From JASHUC01 sp035606175 (lineage in GTDB: Bacteria > Pseudomonadota > Gammaproteobacteria > Steroidobacterales > Steroidobacteraceae): a DNA stretch of 64,000 nucleotides. The notes beneath the pieces are model-generated. The model saw nothing but the letters and a program-made list of their open reading frames with translations. It did not search any database and was not told where the DNA came from. This document shows positions 52,558 to 62,467 of the stretch, in pieces (the first letter of the stretch is position 1; each line of letters starts with the position of its first letter). A program made the position numbers and the translations under genes. The stretch spans positions 1-64,000 of the forward strand of contig DATNFW010000073.1 of the NCBI GenBank assembly GCA_035606175.1, given 5' to 3'.

Positions 52558-54396
52558 TTATTCGGTCTCCGCAGGGAGCGGCAGCTCGGTGCTGCGGGAG
52601 GCGCGGCGGCGCTCTTGAGCGGTGAGCAAGCGTTTGCGCAGCCGGATCGATCGCGGAGTGACCTCGACGAGTTCGTCCTCCGCGATGAATTCCACCGCAT
52701 ATTCGAGCGTCAGGGGAATGGGCGGAGTGAGCAGGATCGCATCGTCCTTGCCCGCCGCACGGATATTGGTGAGCTTCTTCGTGCGGATCGGATTCACGAC
52801 GAGGTCGTTCTCGCGACTGTGAATGCCGATGATCATGCCCTCGTAAAGCTTCTCGCCCGGACTCACGAAAAGCCGTCCGCGCTCCTGCAGATACCACAAT
52901 GCGTAGGCAACCGCGTCGCCCTGCTCGTTGCTCACGAGCACGCCGTTGCGACGGTCCGGGATCTCGCCCTTGATGGGCGCGAAGCTATCGAAGATGTGAC
53001 TCATGAGCCCATTGCCGCGTGTGAGCGTCATGAACTCGCTCTGAAAGCCGATCAGTCCGCGCGCGGGCACACGGTAATCGAGACGGACGCGGCCCTGCGA
53101 GTCGATCGACATGTCGCCGAGCTCCCCGCGCCGGCGGCCGAGCGCTTCCATCACTGCGCCCTGATGTTCGGCGTCCACATCGACGGTCAGTGCCTCGTAC
53201 GGCTCGTGGACGGTCCCGTCCACGAGCTTCGTGAGGACCTGCGGCTTGCCGACGGCGAGCTCGTAGCCTTCGCGGCGCATGTTCTCGATGAGAATGGTGA
53301 GATGCAGCTCGCCGCGCCCCGATACGCGGAACACGTCGGGCTCTTCGGTATCCTCGACACGCAGCGCGACGTTTCCCTGCAGCTCGCGAAACAGCCGCTC
53401 ACGAAGCTGCCGGCTCGTGACGAACTTGCCCTCGCGTCCGGCGAGAGGCGAGGTGTTGACCTGAAAATTCATCGCGAGCGTCGGCTCATCGACGCGGATG
53501 GGCGGCAGCCCCTCCGGGGCGAGGGGGTCGCACACGGTGAGGCCGATGTTGACTGCCTCGATGCCGGTCACCGCCACGATGTCGCCGGCGGGCGCCTCCT
53601 CTACCGGCTTGCGCTCGAGGCCTTGAAACGCGAGCACCTGCCCGATCTTTGCGTTGCCGCGATCTTCCATTCCGTACCGCAGGGCCACCGTCTGGCCGGC
53701 GCGCAGCGTGCCGCGACGGATGCGGCCGATGCCGATACGGCCGACGTAGGAGTTGTAATCGAGCGTCGAGATCTGCAGCTGCAGGGGGGCCGCGGCATCG
53801 CTCGGCGGCGCAGGAACGTGCTGCAAGACCGCTTCGAACAGCGCGGTCATGTCGGGGCGGCGCTCGGTCGGCTCGGTGCTGGCCCAGCCCTGCAGCGCGG
53901 AGGCGTAAATCACCGGAAAATCGAGCTGCTGATCGCTCGCGCCGAGCCGATCGAAGAGCTCGAACGTCCGATCCACGACCCACCCGGGGCGTGCGCCCGA
54001 GCGGTCGATCTTGTTCACGACGACGATCGCCTTCAAACCGAGCGCGAGTGCCTTGCGGGTGACGAAACGTGTCTGCGGCATCGGGCCCTCGACCGCATCG
54101 ACGAGCAGCAGCACGCCGTCGACCATCGAGAGCACCCGCTCCACTTCGCCGCCGAAGTCGGCGTGGCCGGGCGTGTCCACGATATTGATGCGGGTCCCGC
54201 CGTACTCGATCGCGCAGTTCTTTGCGAGGATCGTGATGCCGCGCTCACGCTCGATCTCGTTCGAATCCATGATGCGCTCGCCGACTTTCTCGTGAGCGGC
54301 AAACGTGCCCGACTGCTTGAGCAGGCAATCGACCAGAGTCGTCTTGCCGTGGTCGACGTGGGCGATGATCGCGATGTTGCGGATCGGGCGGTCCAT
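52558..54396 (-). CDS. typA: Translational GTPase TypA/BipA
   Basis: A 612-residue ribosome-binding GTPase with G1 AHVDHGKTT, G3 DTPGHADFGGE and G4 NKIDR, then beta-barrel, EF-G-like III and V domains and the TypA-specific C-terminal domain with Lys/Arg-rich PIRTKKLTNIRAAG. It assists 50S assembly and stress/cold adaptation. The length matches the family (about 607). The ATG at 54396 is standard. Confidence 0.96.
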   Translation of the reverse strand: MDRPIRNIAIIAHVDHGKTTLVDCLLKQSGTFAAHEKVGERIMDSNEIERERGITILAKNCAIEYGGTRINIVDTPGHADFGGEVERVLSMVDGVLLLVDAVEGPMPQTRFVTRKALALGLKAIVVVNKIDRSGARPGWVVDRTFELFDRLGASDQQLDFPVIYASALQGWASTEPTERRPDMTALFEAVLQHVPAPPSDAAAPLQLQISTLDYNSYVGRIGIGRIRRGTLRAGQTVALRYGMEDRGNAKIGQVLAFQGLERKPVEEAPAGDIVAVTGIEAVNIGLTVCDPLAPEGLPPIRVDEPTLAMNFQVNTSPLAGREGKFVTSRQLRERLFRELQGNVALRVEDTEEPDVFRVSGRGELHLTILIENMRREGYELAVGKPQVLTKLVDGTVHEPYEALTVDVDAEHQGAVMEALGRRRGELGDMSIDSQGRVRLDYRVPARGLIGFQSEFMTLTRGNGLMSHIFDSFAPIKGEIPDRRNGVLVSNEQGDAVAYALWYLQERGRLFVSPGEKLYEGMIIGIHSRENDLVVNPIRTKKLTNIRAAGKDDAILLTPPIPLTLEYAVEFIAEDELVEVTPRSIRLRKRLLTAQERRRASRSTELPLPAETE

Positions 54397-54493
54397 GGAG
54401 CGCTCGCGCGCGTACGGGCTCGAAGGGGCGCGCAGGTTAACAGAAGATCGGCGGGCGATGTGAGCCAGGTCGCCGGTACTCGAGCTCGAGGGG

Positions 54494-54502
54494 TGCCATA
54501 CT
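54494..54502 (+). promoter_or_regulatory. Extended -10 before the glycosidase gene
   Basis: TGCCATACT (TGn plus CATACT, hexamer 54497-54502) ends 6 nt before the ATG at 54509, a leaderless spacing. It lies in the 112-bp gap between divergent typA and the glycosidase gene. No strong -35 is seen. Confidence 0.4.
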
Positions 54503-54508
54503 GCCCAG

Positions 54509-55759
54509 ATGCTTCGCGTCGTGCGACCACTCGCGCGCGGCGGCGGGAGCGATGAGCCGCGAGCCCTGCTTGCGGAGTGCCGCCGCCGCTCGATCGAGCT
54601 GCTTCACCGCAACCTCACCCCTGCGGGTGTACTGGCGGCAACGCCGGGTTCCCGCGCCCGCCGCTTCGGCTATACCGCGATCTTCGCGCGCGACCAGGCA
54701 ATCTGCTCTCTCGCGATGGCGCTCTCGGGTGATGCGGAGCTTCGCCACCGCGCGGCGGGGGGCCTCGCCACGCTGGCAGAGCATCAAGCCCCGAACGGGC
54801 AGATCCCGAAGTTCGTGGACGTGGAGCGCCGCGAGGCGGATTTCTGGTACGTCGGCTGCATCGACGCGACGCTCTGGTATCTGATCGCCATCGCGCATCT
54901 CGAGGCGCTCGGCGCGCCGCGGGGCATCGCCCGAGCACATGCGCGCCGCACCGCCCGCGGGCTCGAGTGGCTCGCCGCTCAGGAGCATCCGCGTCTGAAG
55001 CTGCTGCAGCAGAACGAGGCGAGCGACTGGGCGGACATCATGCCGCGCTCGGGCTTCGTGCTCTACACGAACGCGCTATGGCATCACGTCAAACGCCTCT
55101 ACCGCGTGCCAGGCGCGGATGCGACCCGCGCGAGCTTCAATGCTCTGTTTCACCCCTTCTCGCGGCGGGCAGCCAGCTCGCGCCGCGCACGTCTGCTCGC
55201 GGAGTATCCGCGGCGCCGGGCGCGCGACCGTGACCTTTATCTGAGCTTCGTCAATCTCGCAGTCTTCGGCGATGAGGGCGATGTGTTCGGCAATCTGCTC
55301 GCGGTGCTCCTCGGGCTCGCGGATGCGCGCGCTCGGGACCGTACGATGCGCGCGCTCGCCGCGGCGCAAGTGCACCACGAGTTTCCCGCCCGCACCGTGG
55401 TGCGCCCGATCCGGGCATCCGATTCGCTGTGGCGCGCATACATGGCGCGGCACCGGCAGAACCTCGTCTGGCAATACCATAACGGCGGCATCTGGCCGAT
55501 GGTCGGGGGCTTCTGGGTGATGGCGCTGGTCGCCTCCGGCAGACTCGCCGCCGCCCGTCGCGAGCTCGTGAAGCTCGCCCGCGCCTGCGCGCTCGGCAAC
55601 TGGCGCTTCACCGAGTGGCTGCACGGCCGCACGCTCGCGATGCGCGGCATGGCGGGACAGTCCTGGAGCGCGGCGGGCTGTCTGCTCGCCTTCGCGAGCC
55701 TCGAGGCAGGCGCGAATCCGCTCGCTCATCCGACAAAGCGTGACGCGCGTCACACGTGA
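54509..55759 (+). CDS. Six-hairpin glycosidase, GH100 (neutral/alkaline invertase)-like
   Basis: A 416-residue protein with the repetitive (alpha/alpha)6 layout. Conserved features include FGYTAIFARDQAI, LLQQNEASDWADIMPRSG (with the acidic pair DW-AD), YHNGGIWPMVGGFWVMAL and the C-terminal WLHGRT...GMAGQSWSAAG. These resemble neutral/alkaline invertases (GH100) and glycogen-debranching-like enzymes. There is no signal peptide, so it acts in the cytoplasm on sucrose or another oligosaccharide; the substrate is inferred only. Its stop overlaps the GTG of the next gene (GTGA), so the two are coupled. Confidence 0.68.
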   Translation: MLRVVRPLARGGGSDEPRALLAECRRRSIELLHRNLTPAGVLAATPGSRARRFGYTAIFARDQAICSLAMALSGDAELRHRAAGGLATLAEHQAPNGQIPKFVDVERREADFWYVGCIDATLWYLIAIAHLEALGAPRGIARAHARRTARGLEWLAAQEHPRLKLLQQNEASDWADIMPRSGFVLYTNALWHHVKRLYRVPGADATRASFNALFHPFSRRAASSRRARLLAEYPRRRARDRDLYLSFVNLAVFGDEGDVFGNLLAVLLGLADARARDRTMRALAAAQVHHEFPARTVVRPIRASDSLWRAYMARHRQNLVWQYHNGGIWPMVGGFWVMALVASGRLAAARRELVKLARACALGNWRFTEWLHGRTLAMRGMAGQSWSAAGCLLAFASLEAGANPLAHPTKRDARHT

Positions 55760-58488
55760 CCACCTCAACCGACAGCCCCGAGGAGCCGAAACAGACTCCA
55801 GCGAGCGGACCGCTCGAGACCGCGGTTCGCCGATACCGAGTGCGCGCGCGATCCCTCATTATCTGCTGCCTTCTCGCAGTGGTCCTGACGGCCGGCAGCT
55901 TCCAGGTCGCGCGCCTGGTGCTCATGCGCAGCTTCGCGGAGCTCGAGGCCGATGCTACGCGCCAGGGCGTCGAGCGGGCGCGCCGCGCGCTCGAGACGGA
56001 CCTCGCCACGCTCGATTCCTCCGTCGTCCGCGGCGCCGAGTGGGACGAGATGTACGAGGCGATGAGCCCGCGTCCCGACGCCGCGCGAGTCGCCGCAAAA
56101 TTCTCCGCGCAGCTGCTCGCGAGCATCAATGTCGATGTGCTCTGGATCCGGGATGCCGGCGGACGCACCGTCTACACCGCGAAGCTCGATGCCGCTCACG
56201 GGAAGCTCGCGGAGCTCGCGCCCGATGAGCTCGCGCAACTCGCCCGCGAGGCGGCGCGCATCAATGCCACCGCGGGCGAAGCGCCGCTCGCTCGACTTCT
56301 GCCGATGCCGGGCGGAGCGCTTGCGTTCGCGGCCGCGCCCATCTTGCGGACCGACCGCAGTGGGCCATCGGCCGGCACGCTGCTCATCGGCCGCTATCTC
56401 GGCCGGAGCACTGCCGCGCGCGCCGCAAAATCGAGCCAGCTCCCCATCGCGCTCACGCTCGCCTCCGGGCCCGCGGTGCTGCGCCTGCCGGAGCAGGTCC
56501 GCCGCTGGCTCGCTTCGGCGCCTCAGGCCGCCGCACCGCTCCTGCGCCTCACCGATGGGGAAATGCTGAACGGCTATGCGCTGCTCCGCGACGTGGCCGG
56601 CCAGCCGCTCGTCGTGCTGTCGACGGGCGTGCATCGCGACGGCTTGCGCATCGACCGCACCGGCACTGCGATCATCGTCGCGATCACATGCGGTTTCGGA
56701 GGTCTGGTGTTCGGGCTGCTGTTGCTCGTCGGCCGCTTCTCACGGGCACGCGCGCTCACTGAGCGACGCTACCGCAGCGTCGGACGCCAGCTCGAGGAGT
56801 GCATTCTGCTCGCCGATGCCGCGAGCGGCATCATCGTCGAGGCGAATCCCGCCGCAGCGCGCGCGCTCGGTTTCGAAGGCCCCGAGCTCGTCGGAAAGCC
56901 CCTCGAGATCCTCTCGCGCGGCCTCAAGCAAACCCGCCTCGCGAGGCTGCGCGAGCGGCTCGCGGGGCGCAGCCGGGTGCTCACGCTCGCGCGCCGCGAT
57001 GGACGCAGCTTCCCGGCCGAGGTGACGTTCAGCTGGATCCGGCTCGATGCCGAAGAGCTCGTCTGCGTCGTCGCCCGCGACATCACGGCGCGTCGCCGGC
57101 TCGAGCGACAGAGGCGCGCGCATCGCCGGCACCTGATCCGTCTCGCGCATCGGGACTCGCTCACCGGTTTGCCGAACCGGCTGTATCTCAAATCGCGTCT
57201 TCCCAAGCTCGTCGTCGAGGCGCAGCGCGAAGGCTCGCAGCTCGCGCTGCTGTACGTCGACCTCGATCATTTCAAAGATGTGAACGACTCGCTCGGACAC
57301 AGCTGCGGCGATCGTCTGCTGGTCGCCATCGCGAAACGTCTGCGCGGATGTATCTCCGCGGGCGACCTGGTCGTGCGCATGAGCGGCGACGAGTTCATCG
57401 TCATCGCCCTCGGACTCCCGGCGGCGAGCGCCGTCGACTATATCGCGCGCCGCATCCAGGAGGCGCTGTCCGCCCCGATCGAGATCGAGGGCGTGCGCCT
57501 CTCGATCATCTCGAGCATCGGCATCAGCGTCTGTCCGACGGACGGCACGAATCTCGAGCAGCTCCTCAAACATGCAGACATCGCGCTCTATCGGGCGAAG
57601 AGCCGCGGGCGCGGCAATCACCAGTTCTTCACGGGCGACATGCAAACCGAGCTCTCCGACCGTCTCGAGCTCGAGCACGCGCTCCGGCGCGCGATCGACG
57701 GCGGGCAGCTGTTCCTCGAGTATCAGCCTTCGTTCGACCTCGACACCGGCGCGCCGGCGGGCTTCGAGGCGCTGGTGCGCTGGAACCATCCGCACCTCGG
57801 CATCGTGCCTCCCGGACGGTTCATTCCGATCGCCGAGCAGGGCAGCCTCATCCTCGAGCTCGGGCTGTGGGTGCTGAGGCAGGTGTGCCGGCAGCTCGCC
57901 GACTGGCACCGCGAGGGACTGCCGCTGCTGCCCGTCTCGATCAATGTGACGCCCCGGCAGTTCGAGCTCGGGCGCCTCGTCGATACGGTCGCAGGACTCA
58001 CGCGCGAGTTCGACATCGACGCGAATCTGCTGCATTTCGAGATCACCGAGAGCGCCGCCATGCAGCACTCCGAGCAGCACTTGGGCGCGCTCCAAGCGCT
58101 GCGGCAGCTCGGCTCGCGCATCCTCATCGACGACTTCGGCACCGGGTACTCATCGCTCAGTTATCTGAAGCATCTGCCGATCGATACTTTGAAGATCGAC
58201 CGCGCCTTCGTCCGCGACATGGCAACCGACTCGAACGATGCGGCGATCGTGAGCGCCATCATCGGGATCGCCCGCAGCCTCGGGTTGCACACCGTAGCCG
58301 AGGGCGTCGAGACCCAGCAACAGCTCGAGTGCCTGCGCAAGCTCGGCTGTAAGACGGCGCAGGGGTTTTACTTCAGCCGCCCGCTCTCCGCGCCTGCCTC
58401 GCGCATGCTCCTCGAGAAGCTCGGGACGCGCCGTCGCGGCATCGATACGGCGCGGCTGGCGGTCCTGCGCGGCGGCGCCCGGGAGTAA
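55756..58488 (+). CDS. CHASE4-PAS-GGDEF-EAL cyclic-di-GMP enzyme
   Basis: A 910-residue membrane protein. Helix 1 (about 33-55) and helix 2 (about 300-325) enclose a periplasmic CHASE4-like sensor with the typical ARRALETDLATLDSSVV... start and WDEMYEAM block. A PAS domain (about 345-440), GGDEF and EAL domains follow. The GGDEF site reads SGDEF (543-547), an active variant in other proteins, but the inhibitory RxxD is absent (SAGD at that place). The EAL site is intact (EALVR, 671-675), with ITESAAM and DDFGTGYSS. Net phosphodiesterase activity is plausible. The GTG start is coupled to the glycosidase stop. Confidence 0.9.
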   Translation: MTTSTDSPEEPKQTPASGPLETAVRRYRVRARSLIICCLLAVVLTAGSFQVARLVLMRSFAELEADATRQGVERARRALETDLATLDSSVVRGAEWDEMYEAMSPRPDAARVAAKFSAQLLASINVDVLWIRDAGGRTVYTAKLDAAHGKLAELAPDELAQLAREAARINATAGEAPLARLLPMPGGALAFAAAPILRTDRSGPSAGTLLIGRYLGRSTAARAAKSSQLPIALTLASGPAVLRLPEQVRRWLASAPQAAAPLLRLTDGEMLNGYALLRDVAGQPLVVLSTGVHRDGLRIDRTGTAIIVAITCGFGGLVFGLLLLVGRFSRARALTERRYRSVGRQLEECILLADAASGIIVEANPAAARALGFEGPELVGKPLEILSRGLKQTRLARLRERLAGRSRVLTLARRDGRSFPAEVTFSWIRLDAEELVCVVARDITARRRLERQRRAHRRHLIRLAHRDSLTGLPNRLYLKSRLPKLVVEAQREGSQLALLYVDLDHFKDVNDSLGHSCGDRLLVAIAKRLRGCISAGDLVVRMSGDEFIVIALGLPAASAVDYIARRIQEALSAPIEIEGVRLSIISSIGISVCPTDGTNLEQLLKHADIALYRAKSRGRGNHQFFTGDMQTELSDRLELEHALRRAIDGGQLFLEYQPSFDLDTGAPAGFEALVRWNHPHLGIVPPGRFIPIAEQGSLILELGLWVLRQVCRQLADWHREGLPLLPVSINVTPRQFELGRLVDTVAGLTREFDIDANLLHFEITESAAMQHSEQHLGALQALRQLGSRILIDDFGTGYSSLSYLKHLPIDTLKIDRAFVRDMATDSNDAAIVSAIIGIARSLGLHTVAEGVETQQQLECLRKLGCKTAQGFYFSRPLSAPASRMLLEKLGTRRRGIDTARLAVLRGGARE

Positions 58489-58596
58489 TTCCCGGGCGTT
58501 TCCGGACGGCGACAGCCGGTCCTTCGCCGGCATCTCGATTGCTTGTCGGAGGGGCGAGGAGATTGCTCCTCCCGCCACCGACACGAGAGCCGCGCC

Positions 58597-59106
58597 ATGG
58601 ACATACAGCCTCAGGGTACGAACGAGATGCAGAGACTCGCCGAGCTGATCGGGGAGTCTCAGATTGCGATGCTCACCACCGCGGAGCCGAACGGCCTGCT
58701 GCGCAGCCGTCCTCTGGTGACCCTGCAGCTCGACTCCGAGGGGCGACTCTGGTTCTTCATCTCCGTCACCTCCCCGAAGATCTCTGAGATCGCTCAGCAT
58801 CATGAGGTCAATTTGAGCTATTCGGACCCGGACAAGCAGGATTACGTCTCCGTCTCCGGGGCCGCGGAGATCGTGCGCGACCGGCAGAAGATGCGCGAGC
58901 TGTGGACACCGTGGGTCGAGCCGTATTTCCCGAAGGGGATCGACGATCCGGACCTCGCGCTACTCTGCGTCCGCATCTCGCAGGCGGAGTACTGGAACGC
59001 TCCCGAGACCAACGTCGAGCGGCTGTACGGTTTCGCCAAGGCGATCGCAACCGGCGACACCAAAGCACTCGGGGAGCACCAGAAGGTCCAGGGACCCGCG
59101 CACTGA
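58597..59106 (+). CDS. PNPOx-fold general stress protein 26-like flavin-binding protein
   Basis: A 169-residue split-barrel protein. IAMLTTAEPNGLLRSRPLVT and RLWFFISVTSPKISEI are typical of the pyridoxamine-phosphate-oxidase-like general stress proteins, which bind FMN or F420. The catalytic role is unknown. The ATG at 58597 starts the conserved region; the in-frame TTG at 58543 adds an unrelated Arg/Ser-rich stretch. A 108-bp gap separates it from the EAL protein. Confidence 0.86.
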   Translation: MDIQPQGTNEMQRLAELIGESQIAMLTTAEPNGLLRSRPLVTLQLDSEGRLWFFISVTSPKISEIAQHHEVNLSYSDPDKQDYVSVSGAAEIVRDRQKMRELWTPWVEPYFPKGIDDPDLALLCVRISQAEYWNAPETNVERLYGFAKAIATGDTKALGEHQKVQGPAH

Positions 59107-59160
59107 CGCCCTCCGCCGGGCGTTTGCCTCGCCCGATGACCGGGCGGCACACTGCCCGGC

Positions 59161-61041
59161 ATGGCCGTACATCCAGCCACCGCCCGATCGCTCGCGCGCC
59201 GCAACGGGAGCGCTCACCCGCAGGGGCCCCAGGGGCCGCAGGGGCTTACGCTGCGCGGCTTCTTCTCGGTCTTCCGCTATAGCCGTCGCGCACTCGAGCT
59301 CGTCTGGAGCACCAATCGGGGGCTCACGATCGCCCTCGCGTTGTTCACGGTCGTCGCGGGCGTCTTGCCGGCCGGGGTCGCCTACCTGCAGTCGCTCATC
59401 ATCGACGCTGCCGTCGCGGCGATTCGCGCAGGCACCGGCGATGCGACCCGCGTCGTCGAGCTCGTCGTGCTCGAGGGGGCGCTGGTTGCCGCAATCGCGG
59501 GCGCCCAGCGGGCGCTTACGCTCAGTCAATCGCTGCTGCGCGCCCAGCTCGGCCAGCGCGTCAACGAGATGATCCTCGAGAAAGCGCTCACGCTCACGCT
59601 CGCGCATTTCGAGGACTCGGAGTTCTACGACAAGCTGACGCGCGCACGCCGCGAGGCCTCGAGCCGGCCCCTCTCGCTCGTGACGCGTACGTTCGGCCTC
59701 GCACAGAACGCGATCTCGCTCGTGAGCTACGGCGTGCTGCTCGTGCGCTTCTCGCCGTGGGCCGTCGCCGTGCTGCTCCTTGCGGGCCTGCCGGCCTTCG
59801 TAGCCGAGGCGCGGTTCTCGGGCGAGGCGTTCCGCTTGTTCCGCTGGCGCTCTCCCGAGACGCGCATGCAGCTGTATCTCGAGACCGTGCTCGCCCGCGA
59901 GGATCACGCGAAGGAGGTGAAGCTCTACGGGCTCGGCGCCCGGCTCCTCGAACGCTACCGCGAGATTTTCCGCAATCTCTATCGGGAGGACCGCGCGCTC
60001 GCGGTCCGTCGCGACCTGTGGGGCTTCGGCCTCGGCCTGCTCGGAACTCTCGCGCTGTATGCGGCCTATGCGTGGGTCGTCGTGAGCACGGTGCGCCGGC
60101 TCATCACGCTCGGACAGATGACGATGTACCTGATGCTGTTCCGACAGGGGCAATCCGCGGTCTCGGCGATACTGTCCGCGGTCGGAGGAATGTACGAGGA
60201 CAATCTCTATCTTTCGACTCTCTACGAGTATCTCGAGACGCCGGTGCCGGAGCCCGCAGGGGAGGCGGCGCGGGGGCCGCACCCCGAGGACGGCGTTCGT
60301 TTCGAGGATGTGAGCTTCACATATCCGGAGGCACGGGAGCCGGCGCTCGAGAACGTGACGCTGCACCTCGTGCCCGGAGGGAGCCTCGCGCTCGTGGGAG
60401 AGAACGGCTCGGGCAAGACGACGCTCATCAAGCTGCTGACCCGCCTGTATCGGCCGACCTCAGGGCGCATCCTCCTCGACGGGCGCGATCTCGAAGAGTG
60501 GAACGAGACGGCGCTGCGCGAGCGCATCGGCGTCATTTTTCAGGACTTCACGCGCTATCAGATGCTCGTCGGCGAGAACATCGGCGCGGGAGACGAGCGC
60601 TACTTCGAGGACGAGGCGCGCTGGCGCGAGGCCGCGTGGAAGGGCATGGCGGCCGAGTTCATCGACTTGCTCCCGGGAGGCTACCAGGCACAGCTCGGCA
60701 AATGGTTCCGTGACGGCCGCGAGCTCTCGGGCGGCCAGTGGCAGAAGATCGCCCTATCGCGGGCGTTCATGCGCACGCGTGCGGATATCCTGGTGCTCGA
60801 TGAGCCGACGGCCGCGATGGATGCGCAGGCGGAAGCGGAGGTCTTCGAGCACTTCCGCCAGCTCGCCGCAGGGCGCATCACCATTCTGATCTCGCATCGT
60901 TTCTCGACGGTGCGCATGGCCGATCAGATCGCGGTGCTCGATCGCGGGCGCATCGTCGAGCGGGGCAGCCACGAGGAGCTGATGCAGCTCGGCGGTCGCT
61001 ACGCGCACCTGTTTGCGTTGCAGGCGAGAGGATATCGATAG
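59161..61041 (+). CDS. ABC transporter, fused permease and ATPase
   Basis: A 626-residue half-transporter. About six N-terminal membrane helices (within residues 50-330) are followed by the nucleotide-binding domain: Walker A GENGSGKTT, the Q-loop, signature LSGGQWQKIALSRAFM (LSGGQ), Walker B ILVLDEPTAAMD and the switch His in LISHRFSTVR. The architecture is that of exporters acting as dimers. A proline/glutamine-rich N-terminal tail (PQGPQGPQG) is unusual. The substrate is not evident; neighbours give no clue. Confidence 0.9.
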   Translation: MAVHPATARSLARRNGSAHPQGPQGPQGLTLRGFFSVFRYSRRALELVWSTNRGLTIALALFTVVAGVLPAGVAYLQSLIIDAAVAAIRAGTGDATRVVELVVLEGALVAAIAGAQRALTLSQSLLRAQLGQRVNEMILEKALTLTLAHFEDSEFYDKLTRARREASSRPLSLVTRTFGLAQNAISLVSYGVLLVRFSPWAVAVLLLAGLPAFVAEARFSGEAFRLFRWRSPETRMQLYLETVLAREDHAKEVKLYGLGARLLERYREIFRNLYREDRALAVRRDLWGFGLGLLGTLALYAAYAWVVVSTVRRLITLGQMTMYLMLFRQGQSAVSAILSAVGGMYEDNLYLSTLYEYLETPVPEPAGEAARGPHPEDGVRFEDVSFTYPEAREPALENVTLHLVPGGSLALVGENGSGKTTLIKLLTRLYRPTSGRILLDGRDLEEWNETALRERIGVIFQDFTRYQMLVGENIGAGDERYFEDEARWREAAWKGMAAEFIDLLPGGYQAQLGKWFRDGRELSGGQWQKIALSRAFMRTRADILVLDEPTAAMDAQAEAEVFEHFRQLAAGRITILISHRFSTVRMADQIAVLDRGRIVERGSHEELMQLGGRYAHLFALQARGYR

Positions 61042-61067
61042 ATCGATCGCACGATTTTGCGTACAGA

Positions 61068-62459
61068 TCAAACGATCAGCCGCGCGACGACGCGGCGGTA
61101 GGCAGCATCCAGCCGCTCGCGATCGCGATGCCTGCCGTGCTCGACCACCCGCTCCCCTCCCGAGATCACGGCCCTGATCATCGTGCGGCCGCCGGCGAAG
61201 ATCCACGTATCGAGAATCGCATCGCCGGAACGGCCTTCGAGGTCCGGATGAGAGTCATCGAGGATCACGAAATCGGCGCGCCGGCTCGGCGCGATCGCAC
61301 CGCTCGACAGCCCGAGCGCGCGTGCACCGCCCGCCGAGGCGTCCTCGAATAATCGCCGGCCCGTCGAGAGCATCGAAGTCATCGAGGGCCGCTCCGCAGC
61401 TGCGAGCGCATTGCGGACTCCGTGGAAGAGGCGCTGCGAGTACTCGAGCTGACGAAGCTCGCCCGCCGCATCGAGGCAGATGTTTGCATCCGAGCCGATC
61501 GCCCAGCGGCCGCCTGCCGATGCGTACTCGACCGCGGGGAATACCCCATCGCCGAGATTTGCCTCAGTGAGCGGGCAGAGGCCCGCGACCGCGCCGCTCT
61601 GCGCGAGCGCAGCGATCTCGGATGAGACGAGATGCGTCGCGTGAACGACGCACCAGCGCTGATCGATGCCGGCATGCTCGAGCAGCCATTCAACCGGCCG
61701 TCGACCGCACCATGCCACACAGTCGCTCACTTCCTTCTTCTGCTCGGCGGCGTGTATGTGCACGCGCTCGAGCGGATAGAGACGGAGAAGCGCCGCGAGC
61801 GCTTCCGGCGTGACGGCGCGCAGCGAATGCGGCGCAACTCCCATGCCGCGGCCGGCCCGGCTCTCGTCGCCGCGGATCGCCGCCTTCACGCGAGCGACGA
61901 TCCCGGCAAACTCATCGAGATTGGTGATGAAGCGTCTCTGGCCGGGAGTCGGTGGAGCGCCTCCGAACCCGCCCGCCTCGTAGAACACCGGCAAAAGCGC
62001 AAAGCCGATGCCCGTCGCATCGGCCGCCGCAAGATGGCGCAGAGCGAGCTCGGCGGGGTCTGCGTACAGCCGGCCCGCCGGTGTGCGGTGCAAGTAGTGA
62101 AATTCTCCGACGCTCGTGAAGCCGGCTTCCAGCATGTCGGCATATGCGTACGCAGCGATCGACTCGAGGTCGTCCGCCTCGATGCGCGCGAGGAAGCGAT
62201 ACATGAGCTCGCGCCAGCCCCAGAAGTCATCCGTCCTGTCGGGACCCGCACGCTCCGCGAGCCCGGCCATCGCGCGCTGGAATGCGTGGCTGTGTACGTC
62301 GGGCATTCCCGGCAGGACGATCGCGGCGCGCTCATCGGCAGAGGGGCTTGCCGCGTCCGGGGTGACGGTGTCGATCAGGCTGCCGCGCAGCTCGATGAGA
62401 ACGTTGCGCCGCCACCCCTCGGGCAGCAGCGCCGTCTCGCAGAAGAGGCTCCCGATCAT
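61068..62459 (-). CDS. hutF: Formimidoylglutamate deiminase
   Basis: A 463-residue amidohydrolase of the histidine-utilisation pathway. It deiminates N-formimidoyl-glutamate to N-formylglutamate, the five-step route known from Pseudomonas. Metal ligands are seen in LPGMPDVHSHAFQR, VHIHAAEQ, VVHATHL and the AIGSDANICLD loop. The ATG at 62459 is used; an in-frame ATG at 62477 is also possible. It is divergent from hutI with 24 bp between the starts. Confidence 0.93.
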   Translation of the reverse strand: MIGSLFCETALLPEGWRRNVLIELRGSLIDTVTPDAASPSADERAAIVLPGMPDVHSHAFQRAMAGLAERAGPDRTDDFWGWRELMYRFLARIEADDLESIAAYAYADMLEAGFTSVGEFHYLHRTPAGRLYADPAELALRHLAAADATGIGFALLPVFYEAGGFGGAPPTPGQRRFITNLDEFAGIVARVKAAIRGDESRAGRGMGVAPHSLRAVTPEALAALLRLYPLERVHIHAAEQKKEVSDCVAWCGRRPVEWLLEHAGIDQRWCVVHATHLVSSEIAALAQSGAVAGLCPLTEANLGDGVFPAVEYASAGGRWAIGSDANICLDAAGELRQLEYSQRLFHGVRNALAAAERPSMTSMLSTGRRLFEDASAGGARALGLSSGAIAPSRRADFVILDDSHPDLEGRSGDAILDTWIFAGGRTMIRAVISGGERVVEHGRHRDRERLDAAYRRVVARLIV

Positions 62460-62467
62460 CGCGGAAC

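Noticed and set aside
52615..54555. 646-codon open frame opposite typA
   Set aside because: typA is certain from its GTPase motifs. The antisense translation is low-information and matches no family.
58960..60366. 468-codon minus frame opposite the ABC exporter
   Set aside because: Arg/Glu-rich antisense shadow; the exporter has all ATPase motifs.
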